A DNA stretch of 64,000 nt from positions 1 to 64,000 of the forward strand of contig JAHBSL010000016.1 in assembly GCA_019639135.1 (NCBI GenBank). Reading direction: 5' to 3'. The position numbers and the translations under genes were made by a program. Source of the DNA: Acidobacteriota bacterium. Its GTDB lineage: Bacteria; Acidobacteriota; Blastocatellia; Pyrinomonadales; Pyrinomonadaceae. The notes under the pieces are model-generated. The model did no database searches, had not been told where the DNA came from, and saw nothing but the letters and a program-made list of their open reading frames with translations. How positions within the stretch are numbered: position 1 is the stretch's first letter; each line of letters opens with the position of its first letter. Below are positions 8,604 through 15,230 of the stretch, one piece after another.

Positions 8604-9296
8604 ATGGGTGATATCGATCTGGCCGTCCTGGCAAGCCATCTCATAGTTTTCATGGTCGTGCTGCTTCTTGCGGTCTCGGCCCATGAGGCGGGCCACGCCT
8701 GGATGTCTCACAAATTTGGCGACGACACGGCCTATATGCTCGGCCGCGTCACGCTCAACCCGGTCGCCCATACCGACCCGATCGGCACGCTTCTGATACC
8801 CGTCGTCGCTTTTATTTTGGGAACGATCGGCGGAGCACTTGGCTCGATCCCGCTGATCGGCTGGGGCAAGCCGACACCGGTAAACCCGCGCAACTGGACC
8901 AGATATAAGCTCGCGAATGTGATGGTCTCGGTCGCCGGCGTTCTCGCGAACCTGATCTTGCTCATCATCGGCATCGTTCTGGCAAAGGTGCTTTTCATTT
9001 ACGGCTTTACGCCAAATGACCTCTTCGGCGGGGCGACCAATCCGCTGGCGATGTTTGTCAGCAACCTGATGCTCCTCAACCTTTCGCTCTTCGTGTTCAA
9101 TCTGCTGCCGTTTCCGCCGCTCGATGGCAGCAAGATACTCTCGACATTTTTGCCGCCGAGCACGCAGCCGATATTTGATTTCCTCGAGCAGTTCGGATTC
9201 CTGATACTGATGTTCCTTATTTATATCGGCGTTTTCCGGTTCATACTTTATCCGTTCCTGATGGGATTGGTTTACGTGCTTTACGCTATTTACTAG
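8604..9296 (+). CDS. Site-2 protease family (M50) membrane metalloprotease
   Basis: A 230-residue polytopic protein. The zinc-binding HEAGH sits in the second part of helix one (His27, Glu28, His31), and the third zinc ligand is Asp174 in LLPFPPLDGSK near the C-terminus. Hydrophobic helices lie at about 9-26, 65-85, 110-135, 150-170 and 195-225. Members cut substrates inside the membrane, but this short form lacks a PDZ domain and its target is unknown. A GAGG ribosome site precedes the ATG. The stop lies six bases before trpS; this pairing of a short M50 protease with trpS is seen in several bacterial groups. Confidence 0.92.
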   Translation: MGDIDLAVLASHLIVFMVVLLLAVSAHEAGHAWMSHKFGDDTAYMLGRVTLNPVAHTDPIGTLLIPVVAFILGTIGGALGSIPLIGWGKPTPVNPRNWTRYKLANVMVSVAGVLANLILLIIGIVLAKVLFIYGFTPNDLFGGATNPLAMFVSNLMLLNLSLFVFNLLPFPPLDGSKILSTFLPPSTQPIFDFLEQFGFLILMFLIYIGVFRFILYPFLMGLVYVLYAIY

Positions 9297-9302
9297 TTCG
9301 CA

Positions 9303-10421
9303 ATGACAAAACGTATTTTCAGCGGTGCCCAGCCTACGGGGCAGCTCCACATTGGCAATTACCTCGGTGCGTTGAAGAATTGGGTCGCGCTTCAGGATGA
9401 GTACGAGGCGTTTTACTGCATCGTAAATCTCCACGCGATAACGCTTCCGCAGGACCCGGCGGCATTGCGAAAGGCGACGCTCGACCTCGCCCGCATTTAT
9501 CTGGCGGCGGGCGTCGATCCCTCGCGTTCGACCATCTTCATCCAATCCGACGTCCCCGAACACGCCGAACTCGCCTGGACGCTCTCCTGCATCGCACGTA
9601 TCGGGGAACTGTCACGAATGACTCAGTTCAAAGATAAGGCGGGCAAGTTCTTCAAAGAACTAACAATGTGGGAAGCTCTCTCAATGAACGAGTATCTTTC
9701 CGAGTCGGAAAAATCATCTCTGTCAGAAGAAGAAAGAGTCCCGCTACTTGCAAAGCTGAAAAACAAGGCAGAAAAGAAGATTGCCGAGTCGAAGCAAGGG
9801 CCAGGAGTCGGGCTTTTCACTTATCCGATTCTGATGGCAGCGGACATCTTGCTTTACCAGACCGATCTCGTCCCGGTCGGGCAGGATCAGAAGCAGCACC
9901 TTGAACTGACACGCGACCTCGCTGAGCGCTTCAACCGCGACTACGGCGAGACGTTCAAGGTGCCCGAGCCTTACATCCCGCAGGCCGGTGCGAGCATCAA
10001 GTCGCTGCAGGAGCCCGAAAGGAAGATGTCGAAGTCCGACGAGAACGCCGCGGGTTCGATCTTCCTGCTCGACGACCCCGACACCGTCACGAAAAAGATC
10101 AAGCGGGCCGTCACCGATAGCGGCACGACGATCGAGTTCGACGAAACCCGCCCCGCGATCAACAATCTGCTGACCATTTATCGCCTGCTGACCAACAAAC
10201 GGGAAGAAGAATGCGTCGCCCATTTCGCCGGCAAAGGCTACGGCCATTTCAAAACCGAACTCGCCGAGGCGACCGTCGAATTCCTCCGCCCCTTCCAGGA
10301 ACGCGTAAAACAATACGACGACGAAACGCTCCTCGCCATCCTAAAACCCGGCGCCGAAAAAGCCCGCACCATCGCCTCGGAGACATTGAGGAAAGTCTAT
10401 GAGCATACGGGTATCAAGTAG
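9303..10421 (+). CDS. trpS: Tryptophanyl-tRNA synthetase with internal insertion
   Basis: A 372-residue class I synthetase charging tRNA-Trp. It shows the HIGH-type signature GQLHIGNYLGAL near the N-terminus, GELSRMTQFKDK, the tryptophan-pocket region GLFTYPILMAADILLYQTD, VPVGQDQKQHLELTRD, and the KMSKS loop RKMSKSDEN. Bacterial TrpS is usually about 330-340 residues. The excess is a block of about 45 residues between FKDKA and GLFTYP (about 9640-9800), rich in Glu, Lys, Ser and Leu and therefore helical and charged. Its DNA is more AT-rich than the flanks. The frame stays open and all catalytic motifs are intact, so the enzyme should be functional. Confidence 0.97.
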   Translation: MTKRIFSGAQPTGQLHIGNYLGALKNWVALQDEYEAFYCIVNLHAITLPQDPAALRKATLDLARIYLAAGVDPSRSTIFIQSDVPEHAELAWTLSCIARIGELSRMTQFKDKAGKFFKELTMWEALSMNEYLSESEKSSLSEEERVPLLAKLKNKAEKKIAESKQGPGVGLFTYPILMAADILLYQTDLVPVGQDQKQHLELTRDLAERFNRDYGETFKVPEPYIPQAGASIKSLQEPERKMSKSDENAAGSIFLLDDPDTVTKKIKRAVTDSGTTIEFDETRPAINNLLTIYRLLTNKREEECVAHFAGKGYGHFKTELAEATVEFLRPFQERVKQYDDETLLAILKPGAEKARTIASETLRKVYEHTGIK

Positions 10422-10437
10422 ATTTCGGGCTTGCCCA

Positions 10438-10502
10438 AATGATGAGCGGAAGGGCTTGCCCTTCCGAAAGGTAACCTAACTCTCCCTGGGAGGCTATGCC
10501 TC
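10438..10502 (+). repeat. REP-like double palindrome, left of RAYT
   Basis: Outer hairpin cggaaGGGCttGCCCttccg lies within 10438-10466, and the second hairpin gGAGGCtatGCCTC at 10489-10502. The second hairpin contains the only Shine-Dalgarno-like GGAGG upstream of the transposase start, so folding could hide it. Confidence 0.8.
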
Positions 10503-10509
10503 AACAAAT

Positions 10510-11058
10510 ATGCCCAGACCGACATTCGACACTCCGTTTTATTTCTTCACTTCTGTGACTCATAATCGCTTGAAGGTGTTCCGGACCGAGAAGTATAAAG
10601 AGTTGATGTGCGATGCGTTGAACGAGGCGCGTCGGTCGTCGGGGATGTTGTTTTTCGCTTATGTGATCATGCCCGAGCATTTCCACATCGTTACCGACGG
10701 AGCACGCACGCCCTCGGACTCGTTACGGTATCTGAACGGCATAACCGCTCGGCGGATCATCGATCATTTGAAAACCCACGGGCCTGAGGAATCGCTCAAT
10801 AAACTGTGGCTGCAAACGAAGGATGCCGATTACAAATATTCTCTGTGGGAGCATCATTCGGACAAATTTCTGATCACAATCGAATCGATGCTGATGCAGA
10901 AAGTGCGGTATATTCACAACAATCCCGTCGAAGCAGGTTTGTCCGAGACGCCCGAGAGCTACCGATGTTCGAGTGCCAGGTATTGGCTGAGAAAAGGATT
11001 GCTCGATCCTGAGCCGATCGAGGTCGACATTAGAAAGATCGACTGGAAACAAAGATGA
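10510..11058 (+). CDS. REP-associated tyrosine transposase (RAYT, Y1_Tnp)
   Basis: A 182-residue HUH-type single-strand DNA transposase of the IS200/IS605-like RAYT group. The catalytic HUH motif is in VIMPEHFHIV (His-Phe-His), preceded by FFTSVTHNRLKVF. The catalytic Tyr region follows as MLMQKVRYIHNNPVEAGL, typical of RAYTs, with the terminal SSARYWL segment. Such proteins nick and rejoin REP hairpins and are usually domesticated, one copy per lineage. The palindromes on both sides are its likely substrates. It is intact and full length. The ATG follows the inner palindrome by seven bases. Neighbours are housekeeping trpS and an unknown gene. Confidence 0.93.
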   Translation: MPRPTFDTPFYFFTSVTHNRLKVFRTEKYKELMCDALNEARRSSGMLFFAYVIMPEHFHIVTDGARTPSDSLRYLNGITARRIIDHLKTHGPEESLNKLWLQTKDADYKYSLWEHHSDKFLITIESMLMQKVRYIHNNPVEAGLSETPESYRCSSARYWLRKGLLDPEPIEVDIRKIDWKQR

Positions 11059-11061
11059 TCG

Positions 11062-11126
11062 GAGGCATAGCCTCCTGAGATCGGGGGAGTAACCGGACGG
11101 AAGGGCAAGCCCTTCCGCTCATCATT
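11062..11126 (-). repeat. REP-like double palindrome, right of RAYT
   Basis: Inverted copy of the left-hand repeat: inner palindrome GAGGCataGCCTCC at 11062-11075, then the outer 29 bases at 11098-11126, exact reverse complement of 10438-10466. It begins four bases after the transposase stop. Confidence 0.8.
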
Positions 11127-11155
11127 ACGGCAAAGCCGAAGCGTCTTCGAAGTAT

Positions 11156-11674
11156 ATGAACGAGATTCGCGATTTCAATGGGCAGGGGCGTTGGAGCCGC
11201 GAGGAGATCGAGCGGCGTTTCCGGTCGTATGCAAAGGCGTTTGGCACGACGGGCCTAGAGTTGAATCCACGCATTTATGAAGCGGGTTCAACGAAATGGT
11301 TCTACCCTCTTATCGAAGAAGTAATTGTCGGCATAAGGCAGGGCGATCGGGCATGTATCGAGCTCGGCGTTGAGCTGATCGAAGACAGCGATTCGATGCC
11401 GTTCGGTAAGATACTGAAATCCGACGCGGCGAAGGCACTTCGACATTCTGCCGGCCATCTGTCCGAAGACCATCGCCGCCGCATCCGCAAACGCGTCGCA
11501 GATATGCTGATCGAGCAATACATGCCGCGTGAGTTCGTTCAGTACGTAAAGCTCGCAAGAACGGTCGGATTCGCCGAAGAACTCGAACGCGTCCGATCCG
11601 AAGCCGACCTGACAAATCGCTGGGTGCGTCATTACCTCGAAAGGTTAACAGGGATTGATGCATCGAAAGGTTAG
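11156..11674 (+). CDS. Hypothetical protein
   Basis: A 172-residue soluble, highly charged, mostly helical protein that is not recognised. Notable segments are GRWSREEIERRFRSYAKAFG near the N-terminus, a helix with VELIEDSDSMPFGKILKSD, and an Arg-rich stretch (HLSEDHRRRIRKRVADML) that could contact nucleic acid. It has no signal peptide or membrane segment. It starts 30 bases after the right-hand RAYT palindrome on the same strand. Base composition matches the core genes. The coding call rests on length, normal codon use and lack of a better overlapping frame. No function is proposed. Confidence 0.65.
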   Translation: MNEIRDFNGQGRWSREEIERRFRSYAKAFGTTGLELNPRIYEAGSTKWFYPLIEEVIVGIRQGDRACIELGVELIEDSDSMPFGKILKSDAAKALRHSAGHLSEDHRRRIRKRVADMLIEQYMPREFVQYVKLARTVGFAEELERVRSEADLTNRWVRHYLERLTGIDASKG

Positions 11675-11770
11675 ATCGTCACTAGTCGCTTTCTCAAGGA
11701 GCCGCAGAGGAGGCAAAAATTATTTATTTCCGACGCTCTTGATGCTAAACTTCGAATTCAGGTGAATCGA

Positions 11771-11995
11771 ATGCAGAACACAGTGGAACTAACTCTAAAT
11801 CTTCCGCCGAACATAACGAAGGACGAGACGCAGACGCTGCTCGCGATAAAGCTCTTCGAAACGGGCCGAGTCTCGCTCGGCAAAGCCGCCGAGATCGCAA
11901 ACTATTCCAAGCGGGCGTTCATCGAGGTTCTCGGGCATCACGGCGTACCAGTTATCAATTACTCCCCGGAAGACCTGAGAAAGGAACTGGAATAG
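11771..11995 (+). CDS. UPF0175 family antitoxin
   Basis: A 74-residue protein of the UPF0175 family, small helix-turn-helix antitoxins partnered with PIN nucleases. It shows LAIKLFETGRVSLGKAAEIANYSKRAFIEVLGHHGVP, the hallmark region, followed by INYSPEDLRKELE. AGGTGA sits eight bases before the ATG at 11771, which is preferred to the in-frame GTG at 11762. Its stop overlaps the PIN gene start by one base, the usual antitoxin-first arrangement. By analogy with the family it should bind and silence the PIN toxin and repress its own promoter (11675-11770). Confidence 0.9.
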   Translation: MQNTVELTLNLPPNITKDETQTLLAIKLFETGRVSLGKAAEIANYSKRAFIEVLGHHGVPVINYSPEDLRKELE

Positions 11996-12453
11996 TGAGT
12001 TTGACGATCGTCTTTGACAGCACTTGTCTGATCGGCTTTGAACGCATCCGGCATCTTGATCTCCTTCCTAAACTCTACACCGAAGTCGTCGTTCCTCCTG
12101 CCGTAGTTGCGGAGTTCGGGCGGCAGCTTAGTTGGATGAAGGTTGAGCCGGTGAGCTCGCCTCATCTTTGCAATGCGTTGCGGCTTACGCTCGGAAAAGG
12201 AGAGGCCGAAGCAATTGCGCTTGCGGTTCAGATGGATGGTCAGCTTGTAACCGACGATAAGCAGGCGAGGTCGGTTGCCGAGGCAATGGGGCTCAGAGTC
12301 GTCGGGACTTTGGGCATCCTCGTCCGCGCAAAAAGGGCGGGCATCATTGAGCGCGTGGCGCCCTTCATCGGTGAGCTTGAGCGGAACAGCTTTCGGATTA
12401 GCCGAGCGCTCCGGGAAGAAGTTCTAATTCTGGCGGGTGAAGAAGAACAATGA
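11995..12453 (+). CDS. PIN-domain toxin, DUF3368 type
   Basis: A 152-residue PIN-like ribonuclease of the DUF3368 group. Conserved acidic residues lie in IVFDSTCLIGFERI (first Asp), LTLGKGEAEAIALAVQ (the GEAEA signature), and QLVTDDKQARSVAEAMGL (third acidic pair), followed by VVGTLGILVRAKRAG, the standard C-terminal segment. Members cut RNA and are held inactive by a UPF0175 partner, which here is the gene immediately upstream. It starts with GTG. The stop overlaps the ATG of the ArsC-family gene in an ATGA junction, so all three are probably one translationally coupled operon. Confidence 0.9.
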   Translation: MSLTIVFDSTCLIGFERIRHLDLLPKLYTEVVVPPAVVAEFGRQLSWMKVEPVSSPHLCNALRLTLGKGEAEAIALAVQMDGQLVTDDKQARSVAEAMGLRVVGTLGILVRAKRAGIIERVAPFIGELERNSFRISRALREEVLILAGEEEQ

Positions 12454-12809
12454 ACACCAACGAAAAGGTCGTTATCTACGAAAAGCCTACTTGAACGACG
12501 TGTCGCAATTTGGCGGGGCTGTTCCGGGAGAATGGCGTTCGGTTTGAGCAGGTTGATTATTTCAGGGAGCGGCTGACGGCGGCGGATGTGAAAATGCTGC
12601 TCGGGAAGCTGCGAATTCCGGCGTTCGGGCTGCTGCGGACGAAGGAAAAAGAGTTTAAGGAACGCGGATTTACGCCGGAGACGCCGGAAGACGAGATAAT
12701 CGCCGCGATCGTCGCAAATCCGGGGCTTCTCAATCGCCCGATAGTCGTCGCCGGCGACCGTGCGGTCATCGCCCGCCCGATAGAAAAGGCCCTCGATCTA
12801 ATAGAATAG
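12450..12809 (+). CDS. ArsC-family reductase with in-frame TGA (likely Sec15)
   Basis: Read from the ATG at 12450 through one in-frame TGA at 12492-12494, this encodes 119 residues of the ArsC/Spx thioredoxin-like family. The N-terminus VVIYEKPT-[TGA]-TTCRN aligns with the catalytic NPACGTSRN of plasmid R773 ArsC, so TGA falls exactly on the catalytic cysteine. The downstream Arg residues expected for oxyanion binding are kept: GLLRTKE, LLNRPIVV and VIARPIEK. The ATG overlaps the PIN stop (ATGA). With no other stop and normal codon use, selenocysteine insertion (a U-x-x-C redox pair) explains the frame better than decay. Start prediction without recoding gives only a TTG at 12510 and loses the active site. 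A sequencing error or a fresh nonsense mutation remains possible. The true substrate (arsenate or a thiol/peroxide) is not known. Confidence 0.8.
12509..12531 (+). other. Candidate bacterial SECIS hairpin
   Basis: Fifteen bases after the TGA an imperfect hairpin can form: ttt (12509-12511) with aga (12529-12531), a symmetric gg/gg internal loop, then cgg (12514-12516) with ccg (12524-12526). This leaves an apical loop ggctgtt that begins with GG. The first loop G lies 23 bases from the TGA, inside the range known for bacterial SECIS elements. The stem is short, so support is modest. Confidence 0.4.
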
Positions 12810-12845
12810 CCCGCCGTTAGATAAAATATCCCGAACATTTCTTGC

Positions 12846-13055
12846 AACTTCGTGATATCGCACCGCCACTTTGTAATATCGCAGTGCAATAATTTGTGGT
12901 CGCAACATAACTACTGATACTCGCGATGCGATTTTATTATATTCCACCGCGATGTATAATAAGTGCGATGTAATTTCGTGTTGTCGCACTGCAATATGTG
13001 TTTATTGCACCGCAACTTGTTGATGTTGCGAGAAATGATTGCTATAATTTCGCTA
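12846..13055. repeat. 21-bp-period degenerate tandem array, ten units
   Basis: Cutting from 12846 every 21 bases gives ten units that align without gaps, for example aacttcgtgatatcgcaccgc, cactttgtaatatcgcagtgc, aatttcgtgttgtcgcactgc and aatatgtgtttattgcaccgc. The recurring core is (a)tcGCaccGC near the unit end. The array is much more AT-rich than the flanking genes and fills nearly all of the 311-base gap 12810-13120. No open frame in it resembles a protein and there are no spacers of CRISPR type. Confidence 0.75.
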
Positions 13056-13120
13056 TATATGGCTGGCGTTTATCCGACGCTGTGCGATATATCCCTTGTA
13101 ATTGCCGAGGTTGATTGAAT

Positions 13121-13819
13121 ATGAGGCCGAGTAATCGTTGGTTTCCGCTGGGTTTGTCCGAACAGGCGGCGTGGATGCGGAATTTTGCGGCGGAGTTTGC
13201 AAAGCAGGGTGCGGCGCTCGGTTTTTCTCCGCCGGAGATTGCCGCGGTCGAGGCCGATGCGGCGACTCTCGCGTGGCTGGCGCAAAATCAGGTAGATATC
13301 GAGAGTTTCCGGCGGGCGGCGGCGAGCTATCGGCGGCATGTTTTGTCCGGCAAGCCGGGCTCGCCGCTTAACGATTTCCCGCAGCCTTCGTCGCTTACGC
13401 CGCCGCCGGAAACCGCGGTCGGTGTTTATCGCCGCATCGCCGAGCTGGTCGAGCGCATTCGCGTTTCGCCGGGTTTTTCTGCCGCGACGGCCGCCTCGTT
13501 CGGCATTCGTCCCGCCCACGGCGAAGCCGCCGACCTCAACGAAGCCAAGCCCAACCCGAGCCTCGCCGTCGATCCCGGAAATATCGTCAGCGTCCGCTTC
13601 AAACGCGGCAAATTTACCGGCATCGACATCCAAATGCAGCTCGACACGGAGAAGGAATGGCGGCCCGCCGGGCGATTTATGCGTTCGCCGGCCGAGCTTC
13701 GCATTCCCGCCTTGCCGGAAAATCTGCCGCGGCTCGTCCGCATCCGCGCCCGATACCTCGATGGCAACGACGCCGTCGGGCAGTACTCGGACATCGACAC
13801 CATCTCGACGATTCCGTAG
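13121..13819 (+). CDS. Hypothetical protein with helical N-half and FN3-like C-half
   Basis: A 232-residue protein. The N-terminal half is helical, beginning MRPSNRWFPLGLSEQAAWM and continuing GFSPPEIAAVEADAATLAWL. A Pro-rich linker follows, then a beta-rich C-terminal half (VSVRFKRGKFTGIDIQMQL, RFMRSPAELRIPALPENLPRLVRIRARYLDG) that looks like a fibronectin-III-type sandwich. Proteins with this WFPLGLSEQ-type start occur in several environmental phyla, without known role. GAGG precedes the ATG at 13121; the in-frame TTG at 13115 is less likely. It directly follows the 21-bp array and is nine bases from the DUF2237 gene, so probably co-transcribed with it. Confidence 0.75.
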   Translation: MRPSNRWFPLGLSEQAAWMRNFAAEFAKQGAALGFSPPEIAAVEADAATLAWLAQNQVDIESFRRAAASYRRHVLSGKPGSPLNDFPQPSSLTPPPETAVGVYRRIAELVERIRVSPGFSAATAASFGIRPAHGEAADLNEAKPNPSLAVDPGNIVSVRFKRGKFTGIDIQMQLDTEKEWRPAGRFMRSPAELRIPALPENLPRLVRIRARYLDGNDAVGQYSDIDTISTIP

Positions 13820-13828
13820 AATATTGGC

Positions 13829-14230
13829 ATGAGCTATACGAACGGGAACGGCAACGGGCATAAGCCGGCGCCGCGGAATGTGCTCGGGGGCGAGCTTGAG
13901 AGCTGCTGCACGGATCCGATGACGGGTTTTTACCGCGACGGCTATTGCAAGACGGGCGTGGACGACACCGGGCGGCACACGGTCTGCATCCGCGTGACGG
14001 ACGAGTTTCTCGCTTTTTCAAAGGCGGCGGGAAATGACCTTTCAACGCCGCGGCCGGAGTGGTCCTTTCCCGGTTTGAAGCACGGCGATAAGTGGTGTTT
14101 GTGTATGCTCCGCTGGAAAGAGGCTCTCGAGCACGGCATGGCCCCGCAGGTTTTTCTCCGCGCCACGCACGAACACGCCCTGACCGTCATCCGGCTCGAA
14201 GACCTGAAGGAATACGCGGTGGAAGGGTAA
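13829..14230 (+). CDS. DUF2237 family protein
   Basis: A 133-residue protein matching DUF2237 across almost its full length: NVLGGELESCCTDPMTGFYRDG, a CKTGVDDTGRHTVCIRVTDEF segment, then LSTPRPEWSFPGLKHGDKWCLCMLRWKEA and the closing LRATHEHALTVIRLEDLKEYA. Several conserved cysteines (ESCC, YCKTG, VCI, WCLC) suggest metal binding or redox sensitivity, but no activity is established for the family. It is soluble with no signal peptide. It begins nine bases after the preceding gene and is followed by an inverted 9-bp repeat structure rather than by a clear terminator. Confidence 0.9.
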   Translation: MSYTNGNGNGHKPAPRNVLGGELESCCTDPMTGFYRDGYCKTGVDDTGRHTVCIRVTDEFLAFSKAAGNDLSTPRPEWSFPGLKHGDKWCLCMLRWKEALEHGMAPQVFLRATHEHALTVIRLEDLKEYAVEG

Positions 14231-14414
14231 AAAAGTGAAAAGGTTAAAAGGGGGAAAAGTGAAGAAGTGGCGTGAGTATATGTTTACAGATTTTCGTCCG
14301 GCTAGATCAGTTTTAGGAAGCGAATAAAAAGCCAGGTTGGGCTTCGCAAACTTTCCGCCATTCAGCCCTTTCAACATTCTCACTTTTCCACCTTTTCACT
14401 TTTTAACTTTTTCA
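14231..14414. repeat. Inverted pair of 9-bp-period A/T-rich repeat arms
   Basis: The left arm 14231-14266 reads aaaagtgaa, aaggttaaa, agggggaaa, agtgaagaa. The right arm 14379-14414 reads ctcactttt, ccacctttt, cacttttta, actttttca. The arms are approximate reverse complements and enclose about 110 bases of ordinary sequence. This occupies the gap between the DUF2237 and DinB genes. A related run (gtgaaaaag, tcgaagagt, taaaaagtg) appears before the terminator near 20280-20310. Confidence 0.7.
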
Positions 14415-14423
14415 CTTTGAAGT

Positions 14424-14891
14424 ATGCAGACCATCGAACATCTCCGGCAGCTTTTTGCCTATAACGACTGGGCGAACCGGCGAATGGTCGTCGCGCTGAA
14501 AGGCGTGGAGATCGAGCGGGCGGTCGCGGTATTGGCGCATCTGCTCGTGACGGAACGTGAATATTACGAGCGGCTTTACGGGAAGGACTCGACCGGCTTC
14601 GACTTCTGGCCGGCCCGGACGATCGAGGAATGCGGGCAACTGGCACGCGAGAACGCCGATCTTTTCGATAAATTGCTGCGTCGGTTCGACGAAGAGGGCC
14701 TCGATATCCGCGTCAAATACCGCTCAAGCGAGGGCTTGCCGTTCGAAAATACCTACCGCGAACTGCTGACACACGTCCTCTTTCATTCCTCGATCCACCG
14801 CGGCAACCTGATGATGCTCATCCGCGACGCCGGCCACGAACCGCCGCAGATAGATAACATAATCTACCTCCGCGAAACGAAGTATATTTAG
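14424..14891 (+). CDS. DinB family protein
   Basis: A 155-residue four-helix-bundle protein of the DinB/YfiT-like superfamily. It begins with HLRQLFAYNDWANRRMVVAL, the typical first helix, has an AHLLVTEREYYERLYG second helix with a metal-ligand-type His, and closes with TYRELLTHVLFHSSIHRGNLMMLIRDAGHEPPQ, where the HVLFHSSIHRG histidines complete the likely metal site. Family members are nickel- or zinc-binding and some are thiol-dependent transferases; the role here is unknown. The start at 14424 follows the A/T-rich repeat arm closely. The next gene is on the opposite strand. Confidence 0.9.
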   Translation: MQTIEHLRQLFAYNDWANRRMVVALKGVEIERAVAVLAHLLVTEREYYERLYGKDSTGFDFWPARTIEECGQLARENADLFDKLLRRFDEEGLDIRVKYRSSEGLPFENTYRELLTHVLFHSSIHRGNLMMLIRDAGHEPPQIDNIIYLRETKYI

Positions 14892-14937
14892 CTTTTGAGA
14901 GATTGGGAACGATTTGGGCTAAACTGTTTGCCTGCGG

Positions 14938-15156
14938 TCAATGTGAACCGACTTCCTTTACCAACGACTGCTCGGCCATCTGGAGAACTGCAACGGCTTG
15001 TTCGCGGGTGACGGGCGGAAAGCCTTCCAAGAAATCCTCAAGCGTATCGCCCGCTTCGAGATAATCGAAAAGGTTCTTTATCGGCACACGAGTACCCGCG
15101 AAAAGAGGAGCCCCGCTGACCTTGTCCGGATTTATTTCGATGACCGGGTTCTTCAT
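14938..15156 (-). CDS. DUF433 family antitoxin-like protein (orphan)
   Basis: A 72-residue DUF433 protein: NPVIEINPDKVSGAPLFAGTRVPIKNLFDYLEAGDTLEDFLEGFPPVTREQAVAVL contains the full signature (gtRvpv...fleGFP...). This is a winged-helix-like DNA-binding fold usually paired with a DUF5615 PIN-like toxin. No partner is visible on either side: the divergent neighbour is scpA and the other side is DinB. It is either a solitary remnant or a stand-alone regulator. It is transcribed away from scpA across a 74-base gap. Confidence 0.88.
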   Translation of the reverse strand: MKNPVIEINPDKVSGAPLFAGTRVPIKNLFDYLEAGDTLEDFLEGFPPVTREQAVAVLQMAEQSLVKEVGSH

Positions 15157-15230
15157 ATTCCAATCTTAGCGCTATTCGCCGCGGGATTCTATCACTTTGC
15201 TTGTTTGCGTCTCCTTACCGTTAGGTTAAA

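Larger units (their letters stand above)
10438..11126 (+). mobile_element. RAYT unit with mirrored palindromic ends
   Basis: A single RAYT transposase gene is bracketed by the same two palindromes on each side in opposite orientation. A 29-base outer sequence at 10438-10466 recurs exactly as its reverse complement at 11098-11126. An inner palindrome at 10489-10502 recurs inverted at 11062-11075. The sequence between them is also partly alike, so roughly 65 bases form imperfect terminal inverted repeats. This is the arrangement expected for a REP/BIME-linked transposase locus. Confidence 0.8.

Noticed and set aside
12510-12809. 99-residue protein starting at TTG 12510
   Set aside because: This removes the active-site strand of the ArsC fold; the upstream frame with the TGA is conserved and overlaps the previous stop.
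12459-12809. Simple pseudogene interpretation of the ArsC-like gene
   Set aside because: Only one stop, at the exact catalytic position, with all other key residues kept; kept as an alternative but not preferred.
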